A DNA stretch of 64,000 nt from Inia geoffrensis (lineage: Eukaryota > Chordata > Mammalia > Artiodactyla > Iniidae): the NCBI GenBank assembly GCA_036417435.1, contig CM070909.1, forward strand, positions 4,992,597 to 5,056,596. The letters run 5' to 3'. The position numbers and the translations under genes were made by a program. Of this stretch, positions 36,843-49,378 are shown piece after piece. The notes below the pieces were generated by a model. It saw only the letters and a list, made by a program, of their open reading frames with translations, had not been told where the DNA came from and searched no databases. Every line of letters starts with the position of its first letter. Positions within the stretch are counted from its first letter, which is position 1.

Positions 36843-37519
36843 GTTGTAAATCAATGCATCTTAAATGCCAGTCCGTGACCAAGTTTCCACCAATCCTTAA
36901 TAAAATCGTCACTGTAAACTTAAAAGCTATATTTTCTTGGTAAGGACTGTTCTTTACTCTGTAATTATGCAATTCCAACTCCTTTGGTGTTACAGTGTTT
37001 TTCCTCTTATAAAATGATACTAAGAGTATGAGGTCATTTATCTTTTTTTAATTGTCTTTACTTGACAATCCCATGCCAGGTCCACCCCCCTACTTTTCTG
37101 GGGGCTTGGGGGGGTGGCTGTAGTTGTTTATTTCTTATTTTACTGGTATGTGAACTCCAAGTCTAGGAATCATTAACCTAAAGCTTTCTGCCTAATCAAA
37201 ACAAAGAGAAGTAGTGATACAGTGTCACTGACGCCTGCTGATAGTTAAACTAACCAAATTACAACTTTACCACCTGCTAAGCTGTTCACCTGAATCTCTT
37301 TTCTCGGCCCTTTCTCTTAACTTAACGTTGACTCCTTCCCAGAAGCATTTGGATCCTATGATACTTCCCTTCTTGTATTTCCTCCTCCAACTAAAATATT
37401 CACATGTAATAAATGACTATGTACATGTTAATTTTTCAATAAATATTTTCAACAAGTATCTGCATTTCGCTCAGTTGTTCTTAGTTGAAAATGCCACAAT
37501 GACATTTTATTTGGCTTTG
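36843..37519. other. unrecognised intron sequence
   Basis: No repeat or exon recognised. Confidence 0.4.
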
Positions 37520-37712
37520 TAACCAGAAAGACCAAGATCTGTCACTTCCCAGATACGAGATGTGAACAGATTACTCTTGATTTTTAGTTTCTTCACCTAT
37601 AAATGAGGACAGTATCACTTCCCTACAGGATTTTTGTTAGAATTAGAAAATAACATATGAAAGAATCTAGTATGGCATTTGTAAATGCTCTATAAAAGTA
37701 GTTATTAACATG
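37520..37712 (-). mobile_element. MIR SINE relic
   Basis: 'tttagtttcttcacctataaatgaggacagtatc', 'aggatttttgttagaattag' and 'ggcatttgtaaatgctctataaaag' give a reverse MIR outline. Confidence 0.75.
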
Positions 37713-38866
37713 TTCATTGGGTTTCTACAGGAGGTACTCAGAGATGTATTTGACAACAGTGTCACTGTAAGACTTAATTTTCACTGACAAATCTACTACA
37801 CTATTTTTAAAGGTACAGTAGATGATATGTAAAAACCAAAGAGAACACCACATGTAACGCTACATTTTTAATGGCAGTGAAGTAATAAGAGAGAATGTGA
37901 GCAAAGAGCACTTTTTAGTGACACATATTAATATTTATATAAAAATTTCAGCTAGAAAAAAGTAACAGCGCAGAAATAAATAGTTTTAAATAAACACAAG
38001 TAAATATATACATTCTGTGTTGTCCATCCTCAAGAATTCTCCACTGTTTTGTAAAGGTTAAGTCTTCTTAATACAAAGTCACAAAGTTTAAATTATTTAC
38101 AGAGAGTTTTGGGTCCAACGAACCAGCCAGAAACTCCTTACCACAGAGATAAAACAGAGCAGTAAAAAAACTATTTCCAGCAATATTACATTCCTTTTGG
38201 GAAAGCACTCTATAATTCATGGATGAGTCATTGTGGAAATAAAAATGTTAAATAATGGGTAAGACTGTAACTGAAAATCCTGAGAGCTAATTACCCTACT
38301 CAAAGGTCCTGGTAACTCCTTCAGGAATATTAAGGCTACACTGGTAATAATTAGTTATCCAAATGAAACTTATTATCCATTGTGACCCACTTTCTAGAAA
38401 CACTGTATAGGTCCCATGCTACTGCTTCCCTCCTCACAGCAGATTATAAGATACATCCCATACTTCAAAAAATGTTCTACAACATTCTTTGTATTTATGA
38501 AATACGAGACTTGGTTCCAATTGACATTGACTGCTCTGTATACCTATTATGGCATTTAGTCTTGTCCATAATTTTATACATATTATCTCCTTTAATCTCA
38601 TTTAATTATCACAACAATCATAAAAGCATTTTCTCCATGTGACAACTGATGAAACTCACAAGAAAGCTCTTTGCTCTTTATATGCAAGCACTGATTTTAT
38701 GCTGCCTACCTTGGAAAGGACATCAATAGTCAAGTATTTCTCATTCCCAGAAGGGCCTACCTTGGTTATGTGAATCAGTCTTGAACCAGGGCATTAAATC
38801 AAAGTGAAGAGATTCTTAGAGAGAATTCCATTAGGAAAACTGACAAAAACAAATCAGATGACTGGT
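37713..38866. other. unrecognised intron sequence
   Basis: No repeat or exon recognised in about 1.1 kb. Confidence 0.4.
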
Positions 38867-39068
38867 GGGACTTCCCTGGTGGTCCAGCAGTTAAAACTCC
38901 ACACTCCCAATGCAGGGGGCCTGGGTTCCATCCCTGGTCAGGGAACAAGATCCCGCATGCCGCAACTAAAGATCCCACATGCCACAACGAAGATCCTGCA
39001 CGTGGCAACAAAGATCCCACGTGCCGCAACCAAGATCCGGCACAGCCAAATAAGTAAGTTTTTTTTTT
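38867..39068 (+). mobile_element. CHR-family SINE
   Basis: Head 'gggacttccctggtggtccagcag', four 'gatcc(c/t)(a/g)ca' blocks in the body, tail 'cacagccaaataagtaag', and flanks 'aaatcagatgact' (38851-38863) and 'aaatcaaataact' (39069-39081). It is inserted at the edge of a MIR. Confidence 0.92.
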
Positions 39069-39081
39069 AAATCAAATAACT

Positions 39082-39290
39082 GTAGAAGTAAGAAAGAATC
39101 TCTAGAGACCACCTTGTCCAACCCTCTAGGGTTTACAGATGAGAAAACGGGTCCAAAAAGATTAAACCATGTACCCATGGTCACATACCTAGTTACTACT
39201 GACTGGCACAGCCAGGATCAAAATGAGAATGCAAGTCTCCTTTTTCAGAATCAGTGTCCTATCCACTACACCAGTGATTCCCAAGCTCAT
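39082..39290 (+). mobile_element. MIR-type SINE relic
   Basis: 'accttgtccaaccctctagggtttacagatgagaaaacgg', 'ggtcacatacctagttac', 'agtgtcctatccactacacc' match the MIR/MIR3 layout. Confidence 0.8.
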
Positions 39291-40457
39291 CCGACCCAAG
39301 GCCACCCTTCCCCTTCTCATAACAAGTATTTTGTAATGTGCCCTTTACTATCTTAAAATAAAATTCATAGATAATAAGCCTACCCTCACATTAAATCCAA
39401 AAATATTAATATAATGCTCTGTGAAAGAAAGATAAGGAGTGTTATAATAAAATAACATGTATTTTAACATGTGAAATGCTGACATGGGCATGTATGTGCA
39501 GAGGGAGGCTGTTTGGTAGATGCATTGGTCAACAATGCAATGTTGCTGCTTACGTCATTTTCTAAAATAATAAAAACTCTACATAAAGTTCCAAACAAAA
39601 CAAAGTTAGGATCTTCCGTCAACTTACACAGTAGTCCCAATGCTAGAAAATTCAATGTACACTACAGCTATTCAAAACGATGCTAATGTATTCATGAACA
39701 TTTATCTACGTAGTTAGGGTCTAGGCTCAGGTCATTATAAACAGATTTCTCATCTACACAAATTTTTGGCAAGACGTTTGAAAATCATATGGAATAAGGG
39801 AGAATTTTTCAATGCAGGGCTATCCTAAGCATTTCAGGGTACCTAGGAATCCTGGGCCTTCTCTACCCTAAATCCAAAAACTGCCTTCTGCATCCAAATT
39901 ATGCTTCCTGCCAATGTTCCCAAAACTTTCCAACAATTGAGAACAAGTACCTATCACCAAAAATACCAAGAGAAATTCAGGAATCTATCCACTTCCATTT
40001 AAGTAGATTCTCCTTTGACTGCTTCGTTTCTTGAAAATGCTCTGTACCATGGGTAGCATGTTTTCTCAGAGAAACAAGAAATATACCTCATGAAATTACA
40101 GGATAGGAAAGGTTGGAACTCATTAAGTATGCTTCTCTCCTAAGAATGTGGCACCTATGCTAAGTGCCTATGCCCATGAAGAGCCATGTGGCTCTTAGAA
40201 TAAATTACTAATTACTCAGATTATCAAATCTATGAAAGATAATTAAAACTAAGAACTTTTTCTGAATATATTCTTCTACTTTCTCAGTAGGTTTTATTTC
40301 CTACACAACAAGTTTTCACTTAGCACCCCCAAAAATGTTTTTCTTTAGAGTGAATTCTGTAGGACATTTATAATGTAAACAGTGCAACTGTGTAAAAATA
40401 AATAAAAACACTATGCTTAAACAAAGATTTATCTGTGAACAGCTAATCAAAGCAGAT
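39291..40457. other. unrecognised intron sequence
   Basis: No repeat or exon recognised. Confidence 0.4.
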
Positions 40458-40465
40458 TTGCTTTC

Positions 40466-40681
40466 TTTTTTTTGTTTGTTTTGTTTTGCGGTACGCGGGC
40501 CTCTCACTGTTGTGGCCTCTCCCGTCTCGCGGAGCACAGGCTCTGGACGCACAGGCTTAGCGGCCATGGCTCACGGGCCCAGCCGCTCCGCGGCATGTGG
40601 GATCTTCCCAGGCCGGGGCACGAACCCATATCCCCTGCATCGGCAGGCGGACTCTCAACCACTGCGCCACCAGGGAAGCCC
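40466..40681 (-). mobile_element. CHR-family SINE (young subtype)
   Basis: Reverse copy from the T-rich run through 'gcggtacgcggg' to 'ccagggaagccc'. Target duplication TTGCTTTC (40458-40465, 40682-40689). It faces the plus-strand SINE at 40915. Confidence 0.95.
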
Positions 40682-40914
40682 TTGCTTTCATTTTAATACC
40701 ATTATCTCAGACCAACAACAGGAATGATACTGGTGTACAAAGAATAATATATATAAATACCAGTCCAAAAGTCTTTATAGATGGTATGTAAGTCATCTAT
40801 AACATACCACTATTTATATTTTTTTGACAATGAAAATACCTGAATTACAGACACATATCTCTTCCTAGATTTCACAAAACATAGGAGAACTCAATATAAA
40901 TAATGAAGAAACTG

Positions 40915-41115
40915 GGGCTTCCCTGGTGGCGCAGTGGTTGAGAGTCCGCCTGCCGATGCAGGAAACACGGGTTCGTGCCCCGGTCCGGGAAGATCCCACA
41001 CGCCGAGGAGCGGCCGCTGAGCCTGTGCGTCCGGAGCCTGTGCTCCGTAACGCGAGAGGCCACAACAGTGAGAGGCCACAACAGTTAGAGCCCCGCGTAC
41101 CACAACAACAAACAA
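40915..41115 (+). mobile_element. CHR-family SINE with internal deletion and duplication
   Basis: Head and B box intact. The body lacks the 'ctgggcccgtgagccatgg' block, and 'gaggccacaacagtgagaggccacaacagttagag' shows a 17-bp internal duplication. Target duplication AAGAAACT (40906-40913, 41116-41123). Confidence 0.93.
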
Positions 41116-41123
41116 AAGAAACT

Positions 41124-42421
41124 TAACCTGAAAAAATATTTCTCAGTTATGCTTTTAAGGACACAGTTCTTCATCACAAAATTTTACAGCACAGAGGAAA
41201 ATTTAAGAGATTAACTTGTCCAAATCCCTGCTCTAAGGCAAAAAAACGTATTGTGTGATAAACCAGTGGGTGACAACCTCTCAACATATCTTATGCTGGC
41301 AGTATCAGAAAATAAAAATACATATTTTCTCTTTTCTTTTACTGTTCAGAGAATTTAAAAACCAAATCAAGATGAAACATACAAAATAATAGGCCTAAAC
41401 ATTCACAAGGTAACTTTAGCAGAAACCAGCACACATAGTGGGCTCTGTACTCAACAACAGCTCCCTATTTTAAGTTTAATGGGTATTCCTCAAGCACAAA
41501 CTAGGTAATTAAAAAGTTACATAAAATTTTCCATGAGCATGGCTTAAGATGCATTGCCTGCCAATATTCTTAGTCTTTAAAATTGAGCTCTCCTTCAGAA
41601 TTTTACAATACTTTCATACAGTTAAGCAATAGTAATACAGATTCCCACTGACAAGGAATTCTTGATGATTTGCTCTCATTTTCAGGGCAACAAATTATAA
41701 TGTTCAAGCACTGCTCACAAGTCAATTTTTAAAGTGTGCAGTAGTTCTTGAAGAATTTAAGTCCTCCTTTATTTAAGGTTATGGATATTAAATGTATCCC
41801 AGAGAGTGAACAAATTTAAAAATCACAATTACAACCAAAAATTGATCAATATATCCTTTTCCTTTTTTTAGTTTCTTCACAGTAAAAACTGGGTAACTGA
41901 TAAGACAAAGAGGAATCCTTACTGCAAAACATTCAATAAGGAGAATATTTACTGCTAGCCAACTATAACTACTGGCTAAGACTGCCCACCCAAGGCACCT
42001 CTCTAATGACAGAAAAATATATGCCATTAACAAATAGCAACAAGAAGAAAACACTGGATCTTTTTCAACTTGTTGCTATTCCTTTCACTGATGTTTCTAC
42101 TAAGGGGTACACTATGTATTTCTAGAAGTCTATTATCCTCCTAACAAAATAAGATACAGTGTGAAAAGAACAATCCAAGAGAAAATGTAAGTATTCTTTA
42201 CATAGATCCTCTAAATCACTGAGACACTTTAATGTTAATGTTAATTCAGGAGTCCAAGAATTCAAGAAAGCAATTTACCACCTTAATAGTTTTCACATTG
42301 CTTTCAGCTTTATTTCTAGTTTAAGGTCAGTTCAGCAGAAAAATACAATAATACAAAGCGCGTGTTCAATATTTGTTAAGTCAACAATACTAAACATTAA
42401 AACTAGTATTTAAAAACAGAT
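41124..42421. other. unrecognised intron sequence
   Basis: No repeat or exon recognised in about 1.3 kb. Confidence 0.4.
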
Positions 42422-42555
42422 GGGGCCTTCCCTGGTGGCGCAGTGGTTGGGAGTCTGCCTGCCGATGCAGGGGACGCGGGTCCGTGCCCCGGTCCGGGAA
42501 GACCCCACGTGCCGCGGAGCGGCTGGGCCCGTGAGCTATGGCCGCTGAGCCATGG
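42422..42555 (+). mobile_element. CHR-family SINE truncated at its 3' end
   Basis: Well-preserved head and B box up to 'gtgagctatggccgctgagc', then unrelated sequence ('catggaaatagtacaa'). There is no 'gtaccgc' end and no A tail. A 3' loss is unusual for a retroposed SINE. Confidence 0.92.
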
Positions 42556-42714
42556 AAATAGTACAATTTCCTAAACCATGGTGAAGAAGCAAAAGCCTTG
42601 CTGATGTCAAAGACCACGACGTTTTACTACAACACAACAGATAAGAGAAGAGGGGTATTACAGCTAAAGAATAAACTAATCAAGACCCTTAGTGGCAATG
42701 TCTTCCCAGAGTCA

Positions 42715-42850
42715 GAAGACCCCAGTAAGGCCTTTAGACTTGTAGTCCCTTCTGCCTGGAACATTTCACCCCCAAGAGTCACATCATTCAGGTCTCTCTT
42801 TCTCAGAGGCATAAAGCACTTCTGCTGCACACTGAAATACAATGGCTGTC
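42715..42850 (+). mobile_element. L2 relic
   Basis: 'ccttctgcctggaacatttcacccccaagagtcacatcattcaggtctctctttctcagaggc' follows the familiar L2 3' text ('ctgcctggaacgctcttccccc...caggtctctgctcaaatgtcaccttctcagagaggc'). Confidence 0.75.
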
Positions 42851-43355
42851 TCAATGAGCACCATTTTAAAAGACTGAACTCAAAATCAATGATTACTCAG
42901 ACTCAGGTATACGGATACATTTTTCTCAAAATTTAAACTAACCTCTCAACTCAAAGACAATAACTGGCAATACTTCTTGCCAATGATAAAATCCGAGTTT
43001 CAAGGAAAACTCAGAATTTTGGAAAACTTGTATCTCCTGCCTGGTGAGCTTACCAATACTTGAAGACTCTTCTGATGAAATAAGAAGTGTTATTAACGAA
43101 AGAATTTTTTTAATCTGTCTAATGAAATGTGTCGACATTTGGAAGACCTACATAACTCAATGAACCAATATTTTCCAAATGACCAATATACAGTGTTACA
43201 AAAGCGGGAAAAGGCATATGTATTATTCATGTATGTCGTCTACATGTAAAGGATGTGTTCAAAGCACAAGACAGACCAATTTATTTCAATGTAACAAAGT
43301 ATGGAAAGGTCACTGATAGGATTTCAGATTCCACACTGCACTAACTGGAAGAAAC
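42851..43355. other. unrecognised intron sequence
   Basis: No repeat or exon recognised. Confidence 0.4.
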
Positions 43356-43512
43356 TACCACTCACTGATGAAAATGTTCTAAAATTACATTATGGTTTTG
43401 ATTGCACACCTTGCAGTAAATTTACTAAAAAAATTAATTGAACTGTACACTTAAAATGGATGAATCTTATGGCATGTAAATCATACCTCAATAAAGCGTT
43501 AAAAATAAAAAC
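43356..43512 (+). mobile_element. old L1 3'UTR
   Basis: 'actgatgaaaatgttctaaaattacattatggttttgattgcac', 'gaactgtacacttaaaatgg' and 'catacctcaataaagc' are the L1M 3' end. Confidence 0.85.
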
Positions 43513-43555
43513 TACCACTTGTCAAATTTTGGTGTGGTTTCAAAACATATCCACA

Positions 43556-43905
43556 GGCTTCCATGGTGGCACAGTGGTTAAGAATCCGTCTGCCAATGCA
43601 GGGGACACACGTTCGAGCCCTGGCCCGGGAAGATCCCACATGCCATGGAGCACCTAAGCCCGTGCGTCCCAACTACTGAGCCTGCGCTCTGGAGCCCGTG
43701 AGCCACAACTCCTGAAGCCCACGGGCCTAGGGCCTGTGCTCCACAACAAGAGAAGCCACCCCAACGAGAAATCACTGCAATGCGAAGCCCGCGCACCACA
43801 ACGAAGAGTAGCTCCCGCTCACCGCCACTAGAGAAAAGCCCGTGCGCAGCAACGAAGACCCAATGCAGCCAAAAATAAATAAATAGTATAAATAAATAAT
43901 AAAAT
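43556..43905 (+). mobile_element. CHR-family SINE, long subtype
   Basis: Head 'ggcttccatggtggcacagtgg', repeated 'actcctgaagccc' and 'ccacaac' blocks, 'agagtagctcccgctcaccgcc', tail 'caatgcagccaaaaataaataaatag'. Full length. Confidence 0.92.
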
Positions 43906-45694
43906 AAAATACTCCTGCCTTTTCCAACTAATTTATATGAAGCCTGAGTTTCTTCATGTACTTCAATCCAAACAACAAATTGCAACAGACCACTGAAAGC
44001 AGAAATAGATATGACAGTTAGCTGTCGTCTATTAAGCCAGACATTAGACTTGCAAAACTATTTTTTCATTAAAAATGTTATTTCTGTTAACATTTATAAT
44101 GTGTTCATTATTTTTAAATGTATCAGTAAATATTTTTTGAATTTCTATTTTAGTCTCCAATATGGCAAATACTGATAGATGAACACCTACATAAACAAAA
44201 GCTACTTGAGGTTCCTTAATAATTTTTACAAGTGTACCGCATCCTGAGGCCAGTTTGAGAACTGATGCTAAAGGGGACCATACCTGAGCCTGAGGGCTCC
44301 TCCAAAATCAGAACAGTGCCAAGGGTGGTTTCAAAGCAAAACAGGTCCTGCATATCACACGACCTGGAAGTATATGAGCCACTAGCCACAGCTAGGGATG
44401 GTACAGTATGCGCATCAAGGCTGAATTGTTTCTCACCTTCTCAATCTACGAGGCCCACAGATGAAATTAAGCTGGACAGGTATCATTTCAACCAAGTACT
44501 CTCCACCAATTGTCAAAATGCAACAGAGCTTACCATGAGCCTATTAGGTAGGAAAGACTGCCAGAACAAACAGAAAGGGAGGTAGTTTCAGTAAGCATTA
44601 CTGCTGATAATATGGAAAAATAAAAGGAACACATTTATGTTAAAGACTAGCTTTCCAACTCCAGAAGGAAAAATAAATGTTTTTGGAGATGCACATGGCA
44701 GCACAGAAAGTGAGAAAAGGCAGTTCATAAAAGATTTCTAATCTTGTCCCTAGGGAAGAACAGAACATTTTCAATATGAAGTTAATCATTTTCTTGCTGA
44801 AAGCACATTTCCACAGTACTTCTCTTTTTGACGAATTTACTCCAAATTCATCATGCAGAGGTGCCTGATTTCAATGAACTTGTTAACTAAAACAAAATAA
44901 AGGACGTCTATTAGCAAAAGTTCATTCATGACAGGAATATAAACATTCACCTTTCTAAATGAAGAGTGACTTTCAGTAATCGAGAGTCACTCAAGTTATC
45001 TACCATCAAAGAGAAATACCACAAGAAAGACAGGAGACCAAGACACAGACACAGCAGGTGAGACACCATACATAAAACATGTGCCGTTTAATGGCTTCTC
45101 TCTTCCTCTCCACTCCTAACTCCCACAAGCAGGGACATTCAGCTTGTGGGACTGAACTAACTAGATCAGTAAAATTTCCAACATTAACAAGCAAACATAT
45201 AACAACATCCCTGTGCCTGTACCTGAGGTCACAGTCACTAGTCTCTTATCTGCAAATGCTTACGAAAAACTTCTCCTCAAATAATGAAAACTAAATTCAC
45301 CATTTCTTACCCTTAATCTAGTTCTACCTTCTAATCTCTAACCATTTATCATCAATGGCAAAAACATTTCCTCAGTCTCAATACCACAGTTCATCGCAGT
45401 CTTCTCTCTTGCCATCACAGTCTATATCCAAACATCTCTTTGAAAATACTTCGTGGATGTGCACCTCCTTCCCCATTCCTTTTACCCAAATAAATCCAGG
45501 CTTCCTGCAATGAACTCATTCGCTTTCCCTGCCTGCCTTCCTTCAATCTGCTCTGCAGACGAGCAATAAAAGCTGCTCCTCAACAATTTTTTTGGTTATG
45601 TCATTCATTCCCTTGTTCGAGAACACCCTAGAGCAACTAACTTCCCGTCACTTTCTTCAAATTCTTCTTTGAATAAGTCAGATTAAGAAAGAAA
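43906..45694. other. unrecognised intron sequence
   Basis: No recognised repeat or exon in about 1.8 kb. The 106-aa frame at 44265-44585 is not a protein I recognise. Confidence 0.4.
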
Positions 45695-45752
45695 AAAGTT
45701 ACACACTTTTAAAGGATGAATTAAATTATACCTCAATAAAGTTGTCATAAAG
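45695..45752 (+). mobile_element. old L1 3'UTR scrap
   Basis: 'acacacttttaaaggatgaattaaattatacctcaataaagttgtc' matches the terminal L1M 3'UTR. Confidence 0.65.
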
Positions 45753-47600
45753 GGAGAGAGGGAGGAAGCTAGGCCAGGAGCGGCAAAAGAGGGTGAGAGG
45801 AGGGGTAACTCTTTAAATGGCTGCCGGAGAAGTCACTGCAGGCACCCTGCAGAGCTGAAAGGCCAGGAGCACCCACACAGCTGTCAGAGGCATCGGGCCT
45901 CCCAAGAACCAATTCCAGTGACGGTCAAGCACTGGACTGTGAAACTGACTCTTGCATCAAACGGATATAGCTTTGTTAGAAAATACATTCCTCCATGGAG
46001 CCAGAATGTAAACCCTTCATATCTGTACTCATTTTTCCAGTACTGGCTTTCCAAAAAAAACACCAAAGAAGAAAGAAATGGAAAAAACTTCCTTCTTCAT
46101 GGCTGCCCGTCAAAACACAGGGTATAACTAAAATGCCACATGTCTCTCCTTTAGAGTTCCCACAACCACTTGTTATAAAGCATGGTTTCCAGGCCCCTCC
46201 AATACTCTTCCGGGCAAATAGAGCGAGCACTGGTAACATGAGAGCAAGTTCCAGAGGCAGCATGGTTTTAAAAAGTAAAATGGAACTATGACCTCCCTTG
46301 ATCAATATTAGTGTAACTAAAAAAAACAAGTTCATTTTCTGGTTTCTTTTGAACGAAAGAATAAAAAATGGGTTTCCCAACTCATATCTAAGCTGCTATC
46401 TTCATAGATTCTGTAAATTAGCAAACCCATAAAACCAATTCTATCACTGAGGTGAAATCACACACTAGACCACACTGCAAAATGTAACAGAGGGGAAAGA
46501 GAGACTGCAATCCTCTGGCAACTTTTCTTATTTCCTCACAAATAAGCCCTGTCAGGTATTTGTACAGCAGTTTTTATTAGATTCACTGGATCATTTTCCA
46601 TAATACTCCACTACATCCCAGGTAAGCAAATTTACCAGCTCTACAAGAAGCCAATTTCCCACACGCATTTATATACCTTCGCACATGAAAAATCCAATGG
46701 ATGGGTAGCTTATATTTCTATAAGCCACACATGAACAAATTTTGCTTCTCAAAATGACTGTTAACTCCCCAAAAGGAGCATATCTATCTCACATTTGACT
46801 TAATTTTCTCAGGACATTCTCCACAGTGCCTCTAACACATGCCATTTCTGGAACGCCGGAAAAGATCAAATCTATCTGGAAAAGAGACTAGAATACTGAT
46901 TTATCCACAATACTCTGAATAATCATTCATAATTCATCTCTGTGTTAAAACGGGATTATCAAAAAGAAAAGTTAAACAAATAGTCCAAGACAGAGATCCC
47001 AGATTTTGAAATTAGACGCTAAATGACAGTGAAACAATTAGCAACCTCATGAAAAAGTTTATTTAAATTCAAATAATAATGGCTTTCACCATGTGACAAA
47101 TCAAGGTACAACCTAAAATTATTAAAATGTTAACAGTCACAAGTGTCCAAACAGTGAGAACAAATGACAAAACAAAGATTTACAGAGAGCAAGTCTCTTT
47201 TTTAATTTCTGAACTTCAAATTCTCTTGATCCCTAAATAAATAAAATCAAAATCAAAAAATCAGAATCCCGAAAAAAATCAAACTCCAAGAGCAAAAAAA
47301 TACAAAAAGCAAAACATTAAACTCACTTGCCATACTATAATATTCTTTTAAATGTACTCTGGTCACACAAAATTCCAATGAAAGTGGTTTAAAATAATTA
47401 TTTTAACAATAAACTTCCAACTAAACATACAGGAATATTACAAGGCATAATAACCAAAAAGAAGTATGACAGTATCTTTATTAGATGCTGGTTAGAATAA
47501 AATTTAAAAATATAAATCATCCAAAGCCTTAGCTTTGCAATTAACCAAGCTCACAGCTGGACTTTTATTCTTCATCAAGTAAACACACCAAAAGCCTTCC
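45753..47600. other. unrecognised intron sequence
   Basis: A purine-rich patch starts at 45755. Frames of 134 aa (minus, 45976-46380) and 98 aa (plus) overlap but neither is recognised. No repeat named in about 1.8 kb. Confidence 0.4.
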
Positions 47601-47602
47601 TC

Positions 47603-47820
47603 GGGCTTCCCTGGTGGCGCAGTGGTTGAGACTCCGCCTGCCGATGCAGGGGACACAGGTTCGTGCCCCGGTCTGGGAAGACCCCACATGCCGCGGAGCG
47701 GCTGCGCCCGTGAGCCATGGCCACTGAGCCTGCGCGTCCAGAGCCTGTTGCTCCGCAACGGGAGAGGCCACAACAGTGAGAGGACTGCGTACCGCAAAAA
47801 AAAAAAAAAAAAAAAAAAGA
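47603..47820 (+). mobile_element. CHR-family SINE (young subtype)
   Basis: Full copy with a 24-base A tail and target duplication CTTCCTC (47596-47602, 47821-47827). Confidence 0.95.
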
Positions 47821-47959
47821 CTTCCTCATTCTCAATTTAAAAAAAGAAAAAGAAAAGGCTTTTCCTGTTAGAACATATATTGTTCCATTTCTCCAACACC
47901 AGTACTTGAAAGTTCAGTAACAAAAGGAGTACAAGACATAAAAACAGCTGGATATTTAT

Positions 47960-48900
47960 TTTTGAAACAATCTTCTAAAAGGACTTCCTAATAATGAACC
48001 ATACACATTAGGCAATTCTAAGCAAATGTGTTTTTTCATTTGATAGGATTCTAGACCAAGATCTCTGTGGTCCAATCAGATCAAACATTTAGAATGTGTC
48101 TAAATCCCCAATCTCAAACTGAAATGGGGAAATCTGTTTAATTACTGTAAATCCTATTAAACCAATCTTCTTTGTAAAGTGGAAAATGTCCAACCTCTGA
48201 GGGCTATGGAGGGTGTAATGAATGCAGAGTTTAATTAGGGCCCACTGCCGGCTCACTATAATCTATTAATTAGCATTCTCAGTTCTCTGTATCTCATTGC
48301 AGTGTCTCACTTTACTTTAAAATTGCACCCTTCATTTTTTGGACCAAAGTTATACAATTTTAGGATTGTGTGGTAATTATAGTGGGTGCAGGAAGAATAC
48401 ACTCCTGCCAGCACTGGTGTGTAATTAGGGCAGGGGGCGGAATCTCGATAAGGCATTGTTCACCCTCCTTCAGCACATATGGTTTTTTTGGCATCAGAGC
48501 TCTGTGGACTGTTTCACTTCCACTGGACTCAAGTGCTGAGTTCCCACCATAGTCTTTTCAGAAGATTCAAATATTTGCCTTTGAATGTAGCTTGATAATT
48601 AGAAAGGTTATTGTCACTGCTTTTTATCCACACAGCTTTTAAAGTATAGGCATAATTAGCTGCCTGAATTATTTGAAAATAAAGAAGTAAGCCAGTAAAT
48701 TTTTTTTTTTCTCGTTAAAATGGACTGGAAATTTCCAGGTTGCTGGATAATTAAAACCGTCTTGGTGATAGGCATATTTTCAGCACCATCAAAAAGGTAC
48801 ACTGGCTAGCTAATTCAATGATAAATTCAATAACCTCAATTTAACATTCAACTTCTACCAAAATCTAATTTATATTTTATATATAACCAATCACAGCAAG
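47960..48900. promoter_or_regulatory. candidate conserved non-coding element rich in TAATTA
   Basis: Repeat-free block about 0.9 kb upstream (plus-strand sense) of the ERC1 exon, inside the intron after that exon. It holds eight TAATTA homeodomain-type cores at 48139, 48232, 48267, 48374, 48422, 48596, 48653 and 48748. Chance would give fewer than one in 615 bp at this base composition. It also has a GC patch at 48430-48440. Function is inferred from motif density only; no conservation data were available. Confidence 0.5.
48694..48710. repeat. poly-T run
   Basis: Short T-run inside the repeat-free block ('aaattttttttttttctcg'). Confidence 0.6.
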
Positions 48901-49154
48901 TTGCCTTTCTTCCACCTTAAATCCTCAAATCTGAAGAATTAAAGAATTTTTTTAAAAAAGGATCCTGAAGTTAAACTTTCCTAAATGTCAAGAGAAAGAA
49001 CTGCTGCTCATTGTTGGTACTTAATAAATGTGTACGATATCAATGTTAACTTTTAAAAATTAATTTCCGTTCTGTACTGTCAAGATATTGATTTGCCTTG
49101 TGATAGGTATGTTTTTTAAGATTGACTTTTTTAACATTTACTATGATAAATCTT

Positions 49155-49362
49155 TTTTTTTTTTTTTTTTGTGGTACGCGGGCCTCTCACTGCTGTGGCC
49201 TCTCCCATTGCGGGGCACAGGCTCCGGACGCGCAGGCCCAGCGGCCGTGGCTCACAGGCCCAGCCTCTCCGCGGCATGTGGGATCCTCCCGGACCGGGGC
49301 ACGAACCCGCGTCCCCTGCATCGGCAGGCGGACTCTTAACCACTGCGCCACCAGGGAAGCCC
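49155..49362 (-). mobile_element. CHR-family SINE (young subtype)
   Basis: Reverse copy with T tail, high CpG content and a perfect 16-bp target duplication TACTATGATAAATCTT (49139-49154, 49363-49378), so it is recent. It sits 0.4 kb downstream of the ERC1 donor site. Confidence 0.97.
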
Positions 49363-49378
49363 TACTATGATAAATCTT

